Source: Streptomyces lavendulae subsp. lavendulae
GTDB lineage: Bacteria; Actinomycetota; Actinomycetes; Streptomycetales; Streptomycetaceae
Reading direction: 5' to 3'
NCBI RefSeq assembly: GCF_002803845.1
Contig: NZ_CP024986.1
Location: forward strand, 124,001 to 188,000
DNA: 64,000 bases
Shown: piece after piece, positions 50,076 to 58,060 of the stretch
Numbering within the stretch: the first letter of the stretch is position 1
Layout: each line of letters starts with the position of its first letter
Notes under the pieces: model-generated
The model's database searches: none
Told to the model about the DNA's origin: nothing
What the model saw: only the letters and a program-made list of their open reading frames with translations
Translations under genes and position numbers: made by a program

Positions 50076-50723
50076 TCAGGGCCGGTAGAGGCGGATGAAG
50101 TCCGCCACCCCGTCGGCGATGAGCGCGTCGGCCTCGTCCCGGGGCAGCGGCAGCGCGCCCAGGAAGGAGCGCTGCACCACCCCGGAGGGGACCAGCAGGA
50201 TGAAACGTTCCGCCGCCTGCTCCGCGTCGGAGATGTCCAGCAGGCCCATGGAGGCCAGGCGCCGGAGCCTGCGGGCCAGTTCACGACGTGCCTGGCGGGG
50301 ACCGGTGGCCTGCCACTTGTCGACGGCCTCGGTCGGCAGCCGGGTGACCTCGGCGCTGATGTGCCGGACGATGGCGAAGTGCTCGCGGAAGGCCTCCAGC
50401 GGTGCGAGCCAGGCCCGGCCGAGGGCGATGAGGTCCGCTTCCAGGTCGGTGACCTCTTCGAGGTGGCTGTCGGCGACGGCCGCGAGGGCCGCCGCCACGG
50501 AAGCGGAACTGTCCAGCAGCACGCCCAGCAGCAGCTGCTCGTGGTCGGGGAAGTGCAGCGCGACGGTGTCGGCCGTTACGCCCGCCTCCGCCGCGGTGGC
50601 CTCGGCGGTGCAGCGCGTCCAGCCCTCGCGGGCCAGGACCGTACGGGCGGCCCGGACGATCTCACGGCGCTCCCCGGCCGGTCCGGACGGGGCGCGCTCG
50701 ATGGTTGCCAGGGGCGTTGCCAT
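50076..50723 (-). CDS. TetR-family regulator within the PKS run
   Basis: A 215-residue protein with an N-terminal HTH (about residues 18-65; REIVRAARTVLAREGW, then AEAGVTADTVALHFPDHEQLL). The ligand-binding half is unlike GBL receptors. It lies between the PgaE-like hydroxylase and the cyclase gene. It could repress the exporter or core operon until the product or an intermediate is made. ATG 50723 follows GAGGAG. Confidence 0.88.
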   Translation of the reverse strand: MATPLATIERAPSGPAGERREIVRAARTVLAREGWTRCTAEATAAEAGVTADTVALHFPDHEQLLLGVLLDSSASVAAALAAVADSHLEEVTDLEADLIALGRAWLAPLEAFREHFAIVRHISAEVTRLPTEAVDKWQATGPRQARRELARRLRRLASMGLLDISDAEQAAERFILLVPSGVVQRSFLGALPLPRDEADALIADGVADFIRLYRP

Positions 50724-50897
50724 GGGTGGTGTCTCCTCGTGAGGTGCTCGGGGATGCGCGTGCGGTGCTCTTGAGGTGCTCGTACGGGGGCGTGCCGGGG
50801 CGGGCGGACGCGCCCCGCCCCCGGCCGGCGCGGTGGCCGCCGGACGCGCGGTACTCGGGGCGACCCGGGCCGGACCGGCCCCGGGCGGGGCCCGGCC

Positions 50898-52364
50898 TCA
50901 GGCGGGGCCGAACCAGCGCTCCAGGGCCATCGGCAGGTCGTGGTGGCTGCCGGGCGCGGCCCAGGCCACGTACCCGTCGGGCCGGATCAGCAGGGCGGTG
51001 GTGTCGTCCGGCAGCTCGCCCCCGGCCGCTCCGGCGGGGCGGGCGGTGACGGTGTCCACCCGGTCGCCCCAGGCGGCGGCGCGCTGGCGCAGCCGGGGGT
51101 TGTCGGCCAGGTCCAGCAGGACGCCCCGGGCGGGGCACAGCAGCGCGGCGGCGGAGGTCCGCCCGCCGGGCCCGGCCAGTTCCAGTCCGGGCATCCGGCG
51201 GCCGAGCAGCGGGTGGCCGCCCTTGCCGACGTCGTAGGTGATCTCCAGTCCGGTCACCATGGCCGCGAGGTGGCGGGCGACGTCCTCGTACGCCATGAGC
51301 TCGCGCAGGGAGTCGCGCAGCGGCTGCACCTCGGCGCCGCTCAGGAACAGCAGCCCCTGGGCGCGGGTGTTCATCAGCAGCCGCCGGCCGACCGGGTGCC
51401 GCTCCCCGTGGTAGGTGTCGAGCAGGGCGAGCGGCGCCCGGCCGAGGACCACGGAGGCGAGCTTCCAGCCGAGGTTGACCGCGTCCTGGATGCCGGTGTT
51501 CATGCCCTGCCCGCCCGCGGGCAGGTGGATGTGCGCGGCGTCGCCCGCCAGCAGTACGCGGCCGCGCCGGTACTCGGTGACCTGCCGGGCCGCGTCCCCG
51601 AAGGCGCTCACCCACACCGGCTCGGCGGCCGAGATGTCCTCGCCGGTCAGCCGCTGCCAGGCGGCGGCGACCTCCTCGAAGGACGGCGGGGCCTCGCGCC
51701 GCCGCGGCGGGGTGCCCCGTTCGCAGACGACGATGCGGGTGGTGCCACCGGGCAGCGGACCGACCATCACCATCCCGCCGGGCAGCGTCTCGCCGATCAT
51801 GCGGGGCTTGAGTTCGATGCCCTTGATGTCGGCGAGGAACATCTCCATGGTGGCGGCCGTGCCGGGGAAGTCGAAGCCGGCCGCCTTGCGCACGGTGCTG
51901 CGCCCGCCGTCGCAGCCGACCAGCCAGTCGGCGCGCAGGGTGTGCGTCCCGCCCGGACCGCGCACCTCGACCGCGACCGTGTCGCCGTCGTCGTGCACCG
52001 AGAGGACCTCGTGGCCGCGCCGGACGTCGGCGCCCAGGCCCGTGGCCCATTCCTCCAGGTGGGTCTCGGTGACGGACTGCGGAACGGTCTTGGCCGCCTG
52101 GCAGGCTCCGTCGAGCACGCCGAAGTCGAGGGGCAGGCCGCCGAAGTGGCCCAGCGTGCTGCGCTCGATGTCGCCGAAGCGCGCGAGGATGCCGCGCTGG
52201 TCGAAGGTCTCCAGCGTGCGCGCGGTGAAGCCGAGGCCGCGCGATTCGCCCGTACGCCGCTCCAGACGTTCGAGGACGATGACGGCGACACCCGCCAGCC
52301 GCAGTTCGCCCGCGAGCATCATGCCCGCGGGGCCCGCGCCGACGACGATCACTGGGGCGTCCAT
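50898..52364 (-). CDS. FAD-dependent aromatic hydroxylase (PgaE/UrdE-like)
   Basis: A 488-residue PHBH-fold monooxygenase: GAGPAGMMLAGEL at the N terminus, DG motif VGCDGGRSTVRKAAG, GDAAHIHLPAGGQG, and a thioredoxin-like C-terminal domain. The best-known relatives hydroxylate C-12 (and C-12b) of the angucycline skeleton. ATG 52364 follows AAGGAG. Two pairs of SARP-like direct repeats lie upstream (52454-52533), so it may head a SARP-controlled transcript. Confidence 0.93.
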   Translation of the reverse strand: MDAPVIVVGAGPAGMMLAGELRLAGVAVIVLERLERRTGESRGLGFTARTLETFDQRGILARFGDIERSTLGHFGGLPLDFGVLDGACQAAKTVPQSVTETHLEEWATGLGADVRRGHEVLSVHDDGDTVAVEVRGPGGTHTLRADWLVGCDGGRSTVRKAAGFDFPGTAATMEMFLADIKGIELKPRMIGETLPGGMVMVGPLPGGTTRIVVCERGTPPRRREAPPSFEEVAAAWQRLTGEDISAAEPVWVSAFGDAARQVTEYRRGRVLLAGDAAHIHLPAGGQGMNTGIQDAVNLGWKLASVVLGRAPLALLDTYHGERHPVGRRLLMNTRAQGLLFLSGAEVQPLRDSLRELMAYEDVARHLAAMVTGLEITYDVGKGGHPLLGRRMPGLELAGPGGRTSAAALLCPARGVLLDLADNPRLRQRAAAWGDRVDTVTARPAGAAGGELPDDTTALLIRPDGYVAWAAPGSHHDLPMALERWFGPA

Positions 52365-52453
52365 CGCGTCTCCTTGAATTCGCCTCCGGAGACAGTGCAC
52401 CGGATCTTGACTACAAGGTTCTTCGGACGCGAGCGGCCGTTCAATGGCGCTGG

Positions 52454-52533
52454 ATTCAGGACTCCGTCAGGTTCCACAAGGGATTCTCCGCTGGGTCGGA
52501 GAACGGCCAAGGGAGTGTCAAGGCCACGTCAGA
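52454..52533 (-). promoter_or_regulatory. SARP-like direct repeats upstream of the hydroxylase
   Basis: Minus strand: TCTGACG (52527-52533) and CTTGACA (52516-52522), 11-bp period; then CCTGACG (52465-52471) and CCTGAAT (52454-52460), again 11-bp period. They are weaker than the arrays at 20009 and 30295 but built from the same TGAC core. Confidence 0.5.
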
Positions 52534-52598
52534 CTGCTCCATCCGGGCCCTACCGGTTGCTGTGCGGGTCCCCGGGGAACGTCGTGCGGAAGACCGGT

Positions 52599-52625
52599 GC
52601 GCCACCGGCGGATCACCGGTGGCGC
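52599..52625 (-). terminator. Hairpin after the zinc-ribbon/HTH gene
   Basis: A 10-bp perfect stem (52599-52608 with 52616-52625), 7-nt loop, immediately past the stop codon at 52635. Confidence 0.6.
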
Positions 52626-52634
52626 GGGGGCGGC

Positions 52635-53516
52635 TCAGGCGCGGGCCTGCGCCCTGCGGGCGAAGCAGGCGCGGACGTCGCCCTCGGCGTAGAAGGTGCG
52701 CCCCGCGCGGTTGCGGCGGCGCCACCGCTCCTCGCTGGCCAGCCGGTACACGGTGCCCGTCGGGGTGTGCCACAGCTGTGCGATGTCGGCCGCGGTGAGC
52801 CAGCGTTCGGTGGCCGGGGCCGGGGCCGGGGCCGGGGCCGGGGCCGGGGCCGCGGCGGCGCCGGGCGCCCGCCCGGACTCCAGGGAGTCGCTGAGCTCGC
52901 TCCACCGGTCGCTGGTCCAGCGGTGGGCCGGGTCGGCGTCGCACACGACCGCCCGGTCGGCGTCCCGCTCCGCGCCGCGCACGGACAGGGCGAGGGCGCC
53001 GGAGCAGCCGGGCTCGGGGCAGGTGCCGAGGCGGAAGGTGCGGGCCGGTTCGGGGAAGGCCGCGCGGCGTCCGGCCCGGACCAGGCGGGCGACCTCGTCG
53101 CAGACCTCGCCGGCCGCCGGGTGGGCGGCGAGCCAGTCGGCGTTGCGCAGCAGGAAGGCGGTGAGGTCGGCGACGGTGCGCGGCGGTGCGGTGAGACCGC
53201 GCTGCTGTGCGACCAGGCCGCTCCAGGATCCCAGTACGGAGACCATCCTGGCCCGTACGTCCGCGGCGGCCCCGTTGAAGGGGAGCCCGGTCGACTCGCC
53301 ACCGGTGGTCCGCTCGCGCAGGCTGCCGGGGCCCGCGCCGCCGAGCACGCGTCCGCATTCCTCGTAGAGGTGGGCGACTTCGCCGAGGCCCGCCGCGAGG
53401 TGCTCGCGGCAGGGGCGGCACAGCCGGCTGCCCCGGTCCGCGGCCCGCCGCCGGGTGCGTCCGGTGGCGTCCGCGCCCCGGCAGCTCTCCCCGTGGCACA
53501 GCGCGGTCACCGTCAT
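52635..53516 (-). CDS. Zinc-ribbon and excisionase-like HTH protein, unknown role
   Basis: A 293-residue protein. The N terminus has Cys7, Cys12, Cys33 and Cys36, a likely zinc-binding set. A second Cys group (GTCPEPGCSG, VVCDADPAH) lies mid-protein. After an (Ala-Pro)n linker, residues about 245-290 look like a MerR/excisionase HTH (LTAADIAQLWHTPTGTVYRLASE). I do not know a characterised relative; it is probably a DNA-binding regulator. It lies between the response regulator and hydroxylase genes on the same strand. ATG 53516 follows AGGGGG. Confidence 0.75.
   Translation of the reverse strand: MTVTALCHGESCRGADATGRTRRRAADRGSRLCRPCREHLAAGLGEVAHLYEECGRVLGGAGPGSLRERTTGGESTGLPFNGAAADVRARMVSVLGSWSGLVAQQRGLTAPPRTVADLTAFLLRNADWLAAHPAAGEVCDEVARLVRAGRRAAFPEPARTFRLGTCPEPGCSGALALSVRGAERDADRAVVCDADPAHRWTSDRWSELSDSLESGRAPGAAAAPAPAPAPAPAPATERWLTAADIAQLWHTPTGTVYRLASEERWRRRNRAGRTFYAEGDVRACFARRAQARA
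52812..52851. repeat. Hexanucleotide repeat encoding an Ala-Pro linker
   Basis: About 6.7 copies of GGCCGG inside the zinc-ribbon/HTH gene, giving an Ala-Pro linker between its two parts. The frame is preserved by any whole-unit change. Confidence 0.85.
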
Positions 53517-53588
53517 GTCGTTCCCCCTCGGCTCGTGTCTGTGGTCGCTGGTCGGTGGTCGGTGCGGTGGGGTGGGGTCCGGCCGGGC

Positions 53589-54359
53589 TCAGCCCTGGCC
53601 GAAGCGGAATCCGACGCCGCGGATGGTGATGATCCAGCCGGCGCCGATCTTGTTGCGCAGGGTGCTGACGTGCGTGTCCACGGTCCGGCGGGACCAGGAG
53701 TCGCCCCACACCTGCTGCATCAGCATCTTGCGGGGGATGACGGTGTCGGGATGGGACGCGAGGAGATAGAGCATGTCGAACTCCTTGCGGGTGGTCTCGA
53801 CGGGCACCCCGTCGAGCGTCACCTCGCGCGTCCCGGAGTCGATGGACAGTGGCCCGCAGGTGATGGTGGCGGAGGCGGGGCGGGTCGGGCGCGCGCGGCG
53901 CATGACCGCCTCCATGCGCGCCATGAGTTCGCGGAACCCGTAGGGCTTGGCCAGGTAGTCGTCCGCCCCCGCCTGGAGACCGAGGACCCGGTCGAGCTCG
54001 CTGCCCCGGGCGGTGACCGCGATGACGGGTATCTCGTGGGCCGCGCGGATGCCCCGGCAGACCTCCAGCCCGTCCAGGTCGGGCAGTTCCAGGTCGAGGA
54101 GGACCAGGTCGGCTTCGGCGTAGACGCGCAGCGCCTCGCCGCCGGTGCCCACGATGTCGACCTCGTGCCCGTGCCGGCGCAGACCGCGCGCCAGCGTCTC
54201 GGCCTCGGCCGAATTGCTCTCCACGATGAGGATCCGCCACAGCGCCGACTGCGCCGGCACGTGCTGCGGTGTTCTCGGGCCTTCGGCCGGTGAGAAACCG
54301 CCGTTCGCTCCCGCGGCGACTGTGTGAGGTTCCAGCACAGCCATGGTCCGCTGGTTCAT
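53589..54359 (-). CDS. Atypical OmpR-type response regulator (JadR1-like)
   Basis: A 256-residue regulator with a receiver domain of about 42-155 and a winged OmpR domain of about 165-255 (SRRTVDTHVSTLRNKI, RGVGFRF). The phosphoacceptor Asp89 and Lys138 are kept, but the acidic Mg-binding pair reads Glu47-Ser48 (IVESN), the pattern of JadR1, which is controlled by binding the pathway end product rather than by phosphorylation. No histidine kinase is nearby. It is divergent from a TetR pseudo-receptor, with an ARE between them. The likely role is activator of the polyketide genes. Confidence 0.93.
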   Translation of the reverse strand: MNQRTMAVLEPHTVAAGANGGFSPAEGPRTPQHVPAQSALWRILIVESNSAEAETLARGLRRHGHEVDIVGTGGEALRVYAEADLVLLDLELPDLDGLEVCRGIRAAHEIPVIAVTARGSELDRVLGLQAGADDYLAKPYGFRELMARMEAVMRRARPTRPASATITCGPLSIDSGTREVTLDGVPVETTRKEFDMLYLLASHPDTVIPRKMLMQQVWGDSWSRRTVDTHVSTLRNKIGAGWIITIRGVGFRFGQG

Positions 54360-54401
54360 CTGCCCCCCTCCCTCATGCTCGGTTGGGTCAACGTCAAGAA
54401 G

Positions 54402-54426
54402 ATACAAACCGCTGCGTCGGTTTGTC
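54402..54426. promoter_or_regulatory. ARE-like GBL-receptor operator
   Basis: An inverted repeat of ATACAAACCG and CGGTTTGTC around a GC centre, matching autoregulatory elements bound by ArpA-type receptors. It lies just upstream of the response regulator gene, whose ATG is at 54359. Confidence 0.75.
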
Positions 54427-54586
54427 AAAGCCCACAAAACGGAGCCGTGTTGCCGATAAAAGGGTTAAATCGGGCCATCGACAGGCGAATAACCACGCAG
54501 AACAGGCCATCCAGGGGGACCCACACCTGCTTCCAATACCAACGGGACGGTTTAATAATAGAAGGAAACTGATACAGGAGCTATGC

Positions 54587-55204
54587 GTGATCAAACAAGA
54601 ACGCGCTGTCCGCACCCGCCGCGCACTGATCGAATCGGCGGCCAGGGTGTTCGGACGGCGCGGGTACGCAGAGGCGACGCTGAGCATGATCAGCGTCGGA
54701 GCCGGAGTCAGCCCGGGCGCGCTGCACTTCCACTTCGAGAACAAGGCCGCGGTCGCGGCGGCCGTCGAGGCGGCCGCCGCGCGAGCGCTGCGTTCGGCGG
54801 CCCGGGAGGTGTACGCGCGGCGCACCTCGGCCCTCCAGGCCCTGGCGGACAGCTCCCACGCCCTCGCCGGGCTGCTCCTGTCCGACACGGTGGCACGGGC
54901 CGGGTTCCAGCTCAGCCGGGAGCCCACCTACCCGTCGTCGTACGCCCTGCCCGGGGAATGGCACGAGTACGTCCACCGGCTGCTGGCGGAGGCGGCGCAC
55001 GAGGACGCCCTGCTGCCCGGCCTCAACCGCCAGAGCGTCGCCACGACGGTGGTGGCCGCCACGCTCGGCTTCGAGGTGCTCGGCCGGGACGACCCCCAGT
55101 GGCTCGCCCCGCGCACGCTGGCGGGGTTCTGGCGGGTGGTCATGCCCTGTCTGGCAGCCCCGGCCACCCTGCGCTCCCTGGGCGCTGCGGGCCGCGGCTC
55201 CTGA
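54587..55204 (+). CDS. TetR-family GBL pseudo-receptor (JadR2/Aur1R-like)
   Basis: A 205-residue ArpA-like protein. The HTH is at residues about 8-52 (ALIESAARVFGRRGYAEATLSMIS, then GALHFHFENKAAVAAAV), the typical GBL-receptor DNA-binding sequence. The C-terminal half is diverged, as in pseudo-receptors that sense antibiotics. The start is GTG 54587 behind AGGAG. It is divergent from the JadR1-like gene, so it probably represses it through the ARE at 54402-54426, as JadR2 does in jadomycin clusters. Confidence 0.88.
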   Translation: MIKQERAVRTRRALIESAARVFGRRGYAEATLSMISVGAGVSPGALHFHFENKAAVAAAVEAAAARALRSAAREVYARRTSALQALADSSHALAGLLLSDTVARAGFQLSREPTYPSSYALPGEWHEYVHRLLAEAAHEDALLPGLNRQSVATTVVAATLGFEVLGRDDPQWLAPRTLAGFWRVVMPCLAAPATLRSLGAAGRGS

Positions 55205-55252
55205 CGCGCCGGGGCGGCCCCCGCCACGGCGGCCACGGGCCGCCACGACGAC

Positions 55253-55317
55253 GAAAGGACCGGGCCCCCGGCCCGCACCCCGCGATCGGGGGTACGGGCC
55301 AGGGGCCCGGTCCTTTC
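55253..55317. terminator. Long compound hairpin, bidirectional
   Basis: A 16-bp perfect outer stem (55253-55268 with 55302-55317) enclosing a second G/C stem. It lies between the convergent pseudo-receptor and second aromatase genes. Confidence 0.85.
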
Positions 55318-55356
55318 CGCCCACACACCCGGCCGGGCGAGCGGCCTCGGCCGGTC

Positions 55357-55470
55357 GGCCGGACGGCCGGACGGCCGGCCGGACGGCCGGACGGCCACAG
55401 TCGGGCACGGACGGCCACGGTCGGGCACGGACGGCCACGGTCGGGCACGGACGGCCACGGTCGGGCACGG
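55357..55470. repeat. 8-bp and 20-bp tandem repeats in intergenic DNA
   Basis: First, four GGCCGGAC units with a 4-nt slip (55357-55392). Then four tandem 20-bp units (55391-55410, 55411-55430, 55431-55450, 55451-55470) built on TCGGGCACGG and ACGGCCAC(A/G)G; only one base differs. They end 18 nt before the stop of the second aromatase gene. No coding role is seen. Confidence 0.85.
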
Positions 55471-55487
55471 ACGGCCGCCCGGCCCGC

Positions 55488-56453
55488 TCACACCGGCCGC
55501 AGGCTCCTGACCGACTCCCGGGCGTACTGCTGCGCGGGCTCCAGGGTGGCCCGGCTCTCCCGGCCCAGCACCTCCCGCACGTGCCGGCCCGCCCGCGCGG
55601 GATCCGCGCCCGGTCCCAGCATCCGCTCGACCGCGCCCGCGTCCAGCAGCACGTCGTGCCGGCACACCACGGTGACCCCCGTGGCGTCAGGCTCCACGGA
55701 CCACTCCCCGGCGTGCGCGGCCAGCAGGGGGTGCGGCCGGGTGCGCTTGAAGACGATGCGGCCGGCCGCCGGGAAGCACACCCGCACCTCCTCCGTGGTG
55801 TACGCGGAGCCGTCGTCGGCCAGGTTGACCATGCTGGTGCGCTGCACCCCGGCGCTCACCTCGGTGACCTCCGCGCCCACCACGTGCGCCACCCGGCCGG
55901 GCCAGGACCCCACGCGGTAGAGGAACTCGTGGACCGGTTCGCCCGGTCCCGGGATCCGCACCGAGTCCTCGAAGGACAGCAGCAGCCCGTCGAGCCGCCG
56001 CCAGCGTTCGGCGACGGCGCCCAGCCGGCCGAGCACGGACCTCGCACCGTCGCGCGCGGACGCGAGCACCCGCTCCACGTCGGCGCTCCGGTTGCCGGCG
56101 ACGGTGATGTCCTGCTCCAGCGTCAGCCGTGACCAGCCCGGGGCCAGTTCCTCCACGCTCCAGGAACCCCCTTGCGTGGTGACGGGGTCGGCCGGCCGCT
56201 CCCGCCGGAAGTCGATCCGGCGCCGGTGCGCGTCCAGGGTCCGGCGCCACAGCGTCGGCCGCGGGCGCCCGTCCGTGTCCGCCCACTGGGAGAACCGGTC
56301 CGTGGTCCCGGTGGAGTCAAGTCTCTCCACGTGCACCGTGTCCGGCAGGAACAGCGGCCACGGCGCCGTGTCGGCCACCACGTTGTACAGGACCCCGGCC
56401 GGTGCGGCCGCGTCGACCGCGTGTGACATCCGGTGTACTCGCTCGACAGACAT
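55488..56453 (-). CDS. Second aromatase/cyclase, SRPBCC didomain
   Basis: A 321-residue two-half START-like protein of the same family as 44884-45846 but clearly diverged (WSVEELAPGWSRLTLEQDI in half 1, EWSVEPDATGVTVVCRHDV in half 2). The ATG at 56453 has only a weak ribosome site. It is paired with a second ACP gene upstream. It may shape a second ring-closure step, act in trans on a variant chain, or belong to a partly lost second PKS. Confidence 0.88.
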   Translation of the reverse strand: MSVERVHRMSHAVDAAAPAGVLYNVVADTAPWPLFLPDTVHVERLDSTGTTDRFSQWADTDGRPRPTLWRRTLDAHRRRIDFRRERPADPVTTQGGSWSVEELAPGWSRLTLEQDITVAGNRSADVERVLASARDGARSVLGRLGAVAERWRRLDGLLLSFEDSVRIPGPGEPVHEFLYRVGSWPGRVAHVVGAEVTEVSAGVQRTSMVNLADDGSAYTTEEVRVCFPAAGRIVFKRTRPHPLLAAHAGEWSVEPDATGVTVVCRHDVLLDAGAVERMLGPGADPARAGRHVREVLGRESRATLEPAQQYARESVRSLRPV

Positions 56454-56550
56454 CAGACACCTCTCTCAACGCTTGACGCAGAGTCTGTCTGTATCCGCCG
56501 GAGTCCCCTTCGAATGCCGCTCGATTTCCGCACGCGGCCGGCACCCGGGA

Positions 56551-56820
56551 TCACACCGCGGCGGTGGCCCGGCCGCGCAGGACCTGGTTGACGCACCGCA
56601 GGAAGCTCCTCGGGGTGTCCGCCAGTTCGAGCAGCTCACCGTCGAGGAGCACGTCGTACTTGCGCTCGATGGAGCCGGTTGCCTGCAGGAGGGAGAGGCT
56701 GTCGTAGCCGAGCTCGATCCAGTACAGGTCCTGGACGTCCTCGCTCAGCTCGACGCAGTCGTCTTCGCCTCCCCAGATCCGCAGGATGCGGGCCAGCTCC
56801 GTGAGCTCCAGCCGGTCCAT
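56551..56820 (-). CDS. Second type II acyl carrier protein
   Basis: An 89-residue ACP with Ser41 in ELGYDSLSLLQATGSIERKYDV, of type II PKS style and diverged from the ACP at 46759. ATG 56820 follows GGAGAGAGG. It is encoded directly upstream of the second aromatase gene, without any ketosynthase nearby. It may be a dedicated carrier for starter or tailoring, or a remnant. Confidence 0.88.
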   Translation of the reverse strand: MDRLELTELARILRIWGGEDDCVELSEDVQDLYWIELGYDSLSLLQATGSIERKYDVLLDGELLELADTPRSFLRCVNQVLRGRATAAV

Positions 56821-56936
56821 GGCTTGCCTCTCTCCTCGTCCGCCGGGGCATCGGCGCACACCGGGTCGCGACGAGCCTGGTCCCACCGGATGGAGAGTCG
56901 CTCACGCCGTCGGCCAGCCGCGCTGGAGCCTTGGCG

Positions 56937-57758
56937 TCAGGCCGCGTAGAGGTCGAAGGTCGAGCTGCGGCGCGGGCCCGCGACCACGTCGAGCGCCGGG
57001 TCCACCCGGAGCATCGCCTGGTGCAGGCGCTGGAGCTGCTGCGAGGGTTCCACGCCCAGTTCGCCGATCAGCCGGGCCCGGAGCCTGCGGTACACGTCCA
57101 GCGCGGTGGCCTGCCGTCCCGACCGGTACAGCGCGACCATCGCCTGCGAGTGCAGGCCCTCGTGCTGCGGGTTCCTGGCCATCAGCTCGGTGAGCTCGGC
57201 GAGGAGTTCGCTGTGCCGTCCCAGGCGCAGGTCCACGTCGATGCGCCGCTCGGTGGTGACCAGCCGGCTCTCCGCCAGCCGCAGCACCTCGATCTCCAGG
57301 ATCGGCCCGACCTTGACGTCGACGAGGGCGGGCCCCTGCCACAGGTCGAGGGCCTTGCGCAGCATGCTCGCCGCGCGTTCGTCGTCGCCCTCGTCGAAGG
57401 CGATCTGGCCGCCGGCCACCAGGGCCTCGTACGCGTGGACGTCCACCGACTCCTGCGGGATCTGGAGCAGGTAGCCTCCGTGCCGGGTCGCGAGCACGTC
57501 CTTGGCCGTGCCGGGGGCGCCCGGCCCCAGCGCGGTGCCCAGTCTGCGGCGCAGCTGCAGGATGTACGTCTGCAGGGTGGTGAGGGCGCTCTCCGGGAGC
57601 TTGGTCCCCCAGATCTCCTCCATCAGGGTCGGTACGGGCATCACCCGGCCCGGGTAGAGCGCGAGGAGCGCCAGGATCTGACGCGGCTTGCCCGCCGTAG
57701 GAACGATCGATGCCCCGTTGACCTCGGCACTCAACGGACCCAGAACCTGAATCTCCAC
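56937..57758 (-). CDS. SARP-family regulator (SARP-2)
   Basis: A 273-residue SARP: a winged DNA-binding domain of about 1-95 (EIWGTKLPESALTTLQTYILQLRR) and a bacterial activation domain of about 100-245 ending ELGVEPSQQLQRLHQAML. It starts at GTG 57758, after GGGAGA. It lies between the second ACP and SARP-3 genes on the same strand. No TTA codon is seen. Its promoter region shows no obvious ARE. Confidence 0.94.
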   Translation of the reverse strand: MEIQVLGPLSAEVNGASIVPTAGKPRQILALLALYPGRVMPVPTLMEEIWGTKLPESALTTLQTYILQLRRRLGTALGPGAPGTAKDVLATRHGGYLLQIPQESVDVHAYEALVAGGQIAFDEGDDERAASMLRKALDLWQGPALVDVKVGPILEIEVLRLAESRLVTTERRIDVDLRLGRHSELLAELTELMARNPQHEGLHSQAMVALYRSGRQATALDVYRRLRARLIGELGVEPSQQLQRLHQAMLRVDPALDVVAGPRRSSTFDLYAA

Positions 57759-58060
57759 GGTCTCCCGTCTCCCCTCCGTTATTTCGTCGAGATACTCACG
57801 GTTTTCAGTATTCGACCCGATGACGGTAAGGCAGCCCAGGGCGGCATCACCGCGTTCTCAAGCCGACGTCGAGCAGACCTCCGAAGGGGGCGAACGGCCG
57901 CGGGATTCGAAACCCCGCCTTCCGATTGACTGCCAGAACCCCTGTTCAGCCCGTAGATCAGTTCGGTCGCCGCTGTTCCGCTTGCCTGATGCGCAAATTC
58001 GGTCCACGGATTTCCGGGAGATACCGGAAAGCAGTGGGCGAATGATCTTTTAATGATCCG
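57759..58060. other. Intergenic region between SARP-3 and SARP-2
   Basis: A 302-bp stretch, lower in GC than its neighbours. It contains the ribosome site of SARP-2 and a small 7-bp hairpin (58011-58017 with 58024-58030) that may end the SARP-3 transcript. A plus-strand open frame across it has no RBS or family features. I see no ARE or SARP repeats. Confidence 0.5.

Noticed and set aside
55357..55470. Possible CRISPR array.
   Set aside because: The units are contiguous tandem repeats with no unique spacers and no cas genes nearby.
57820..58053. A 77-codon frame between SARP-2 and SARP-3.
   Set aside because: No Shine-Dalgarno, no family features, and it crosses a hairpin; better read as intergenic DNA.
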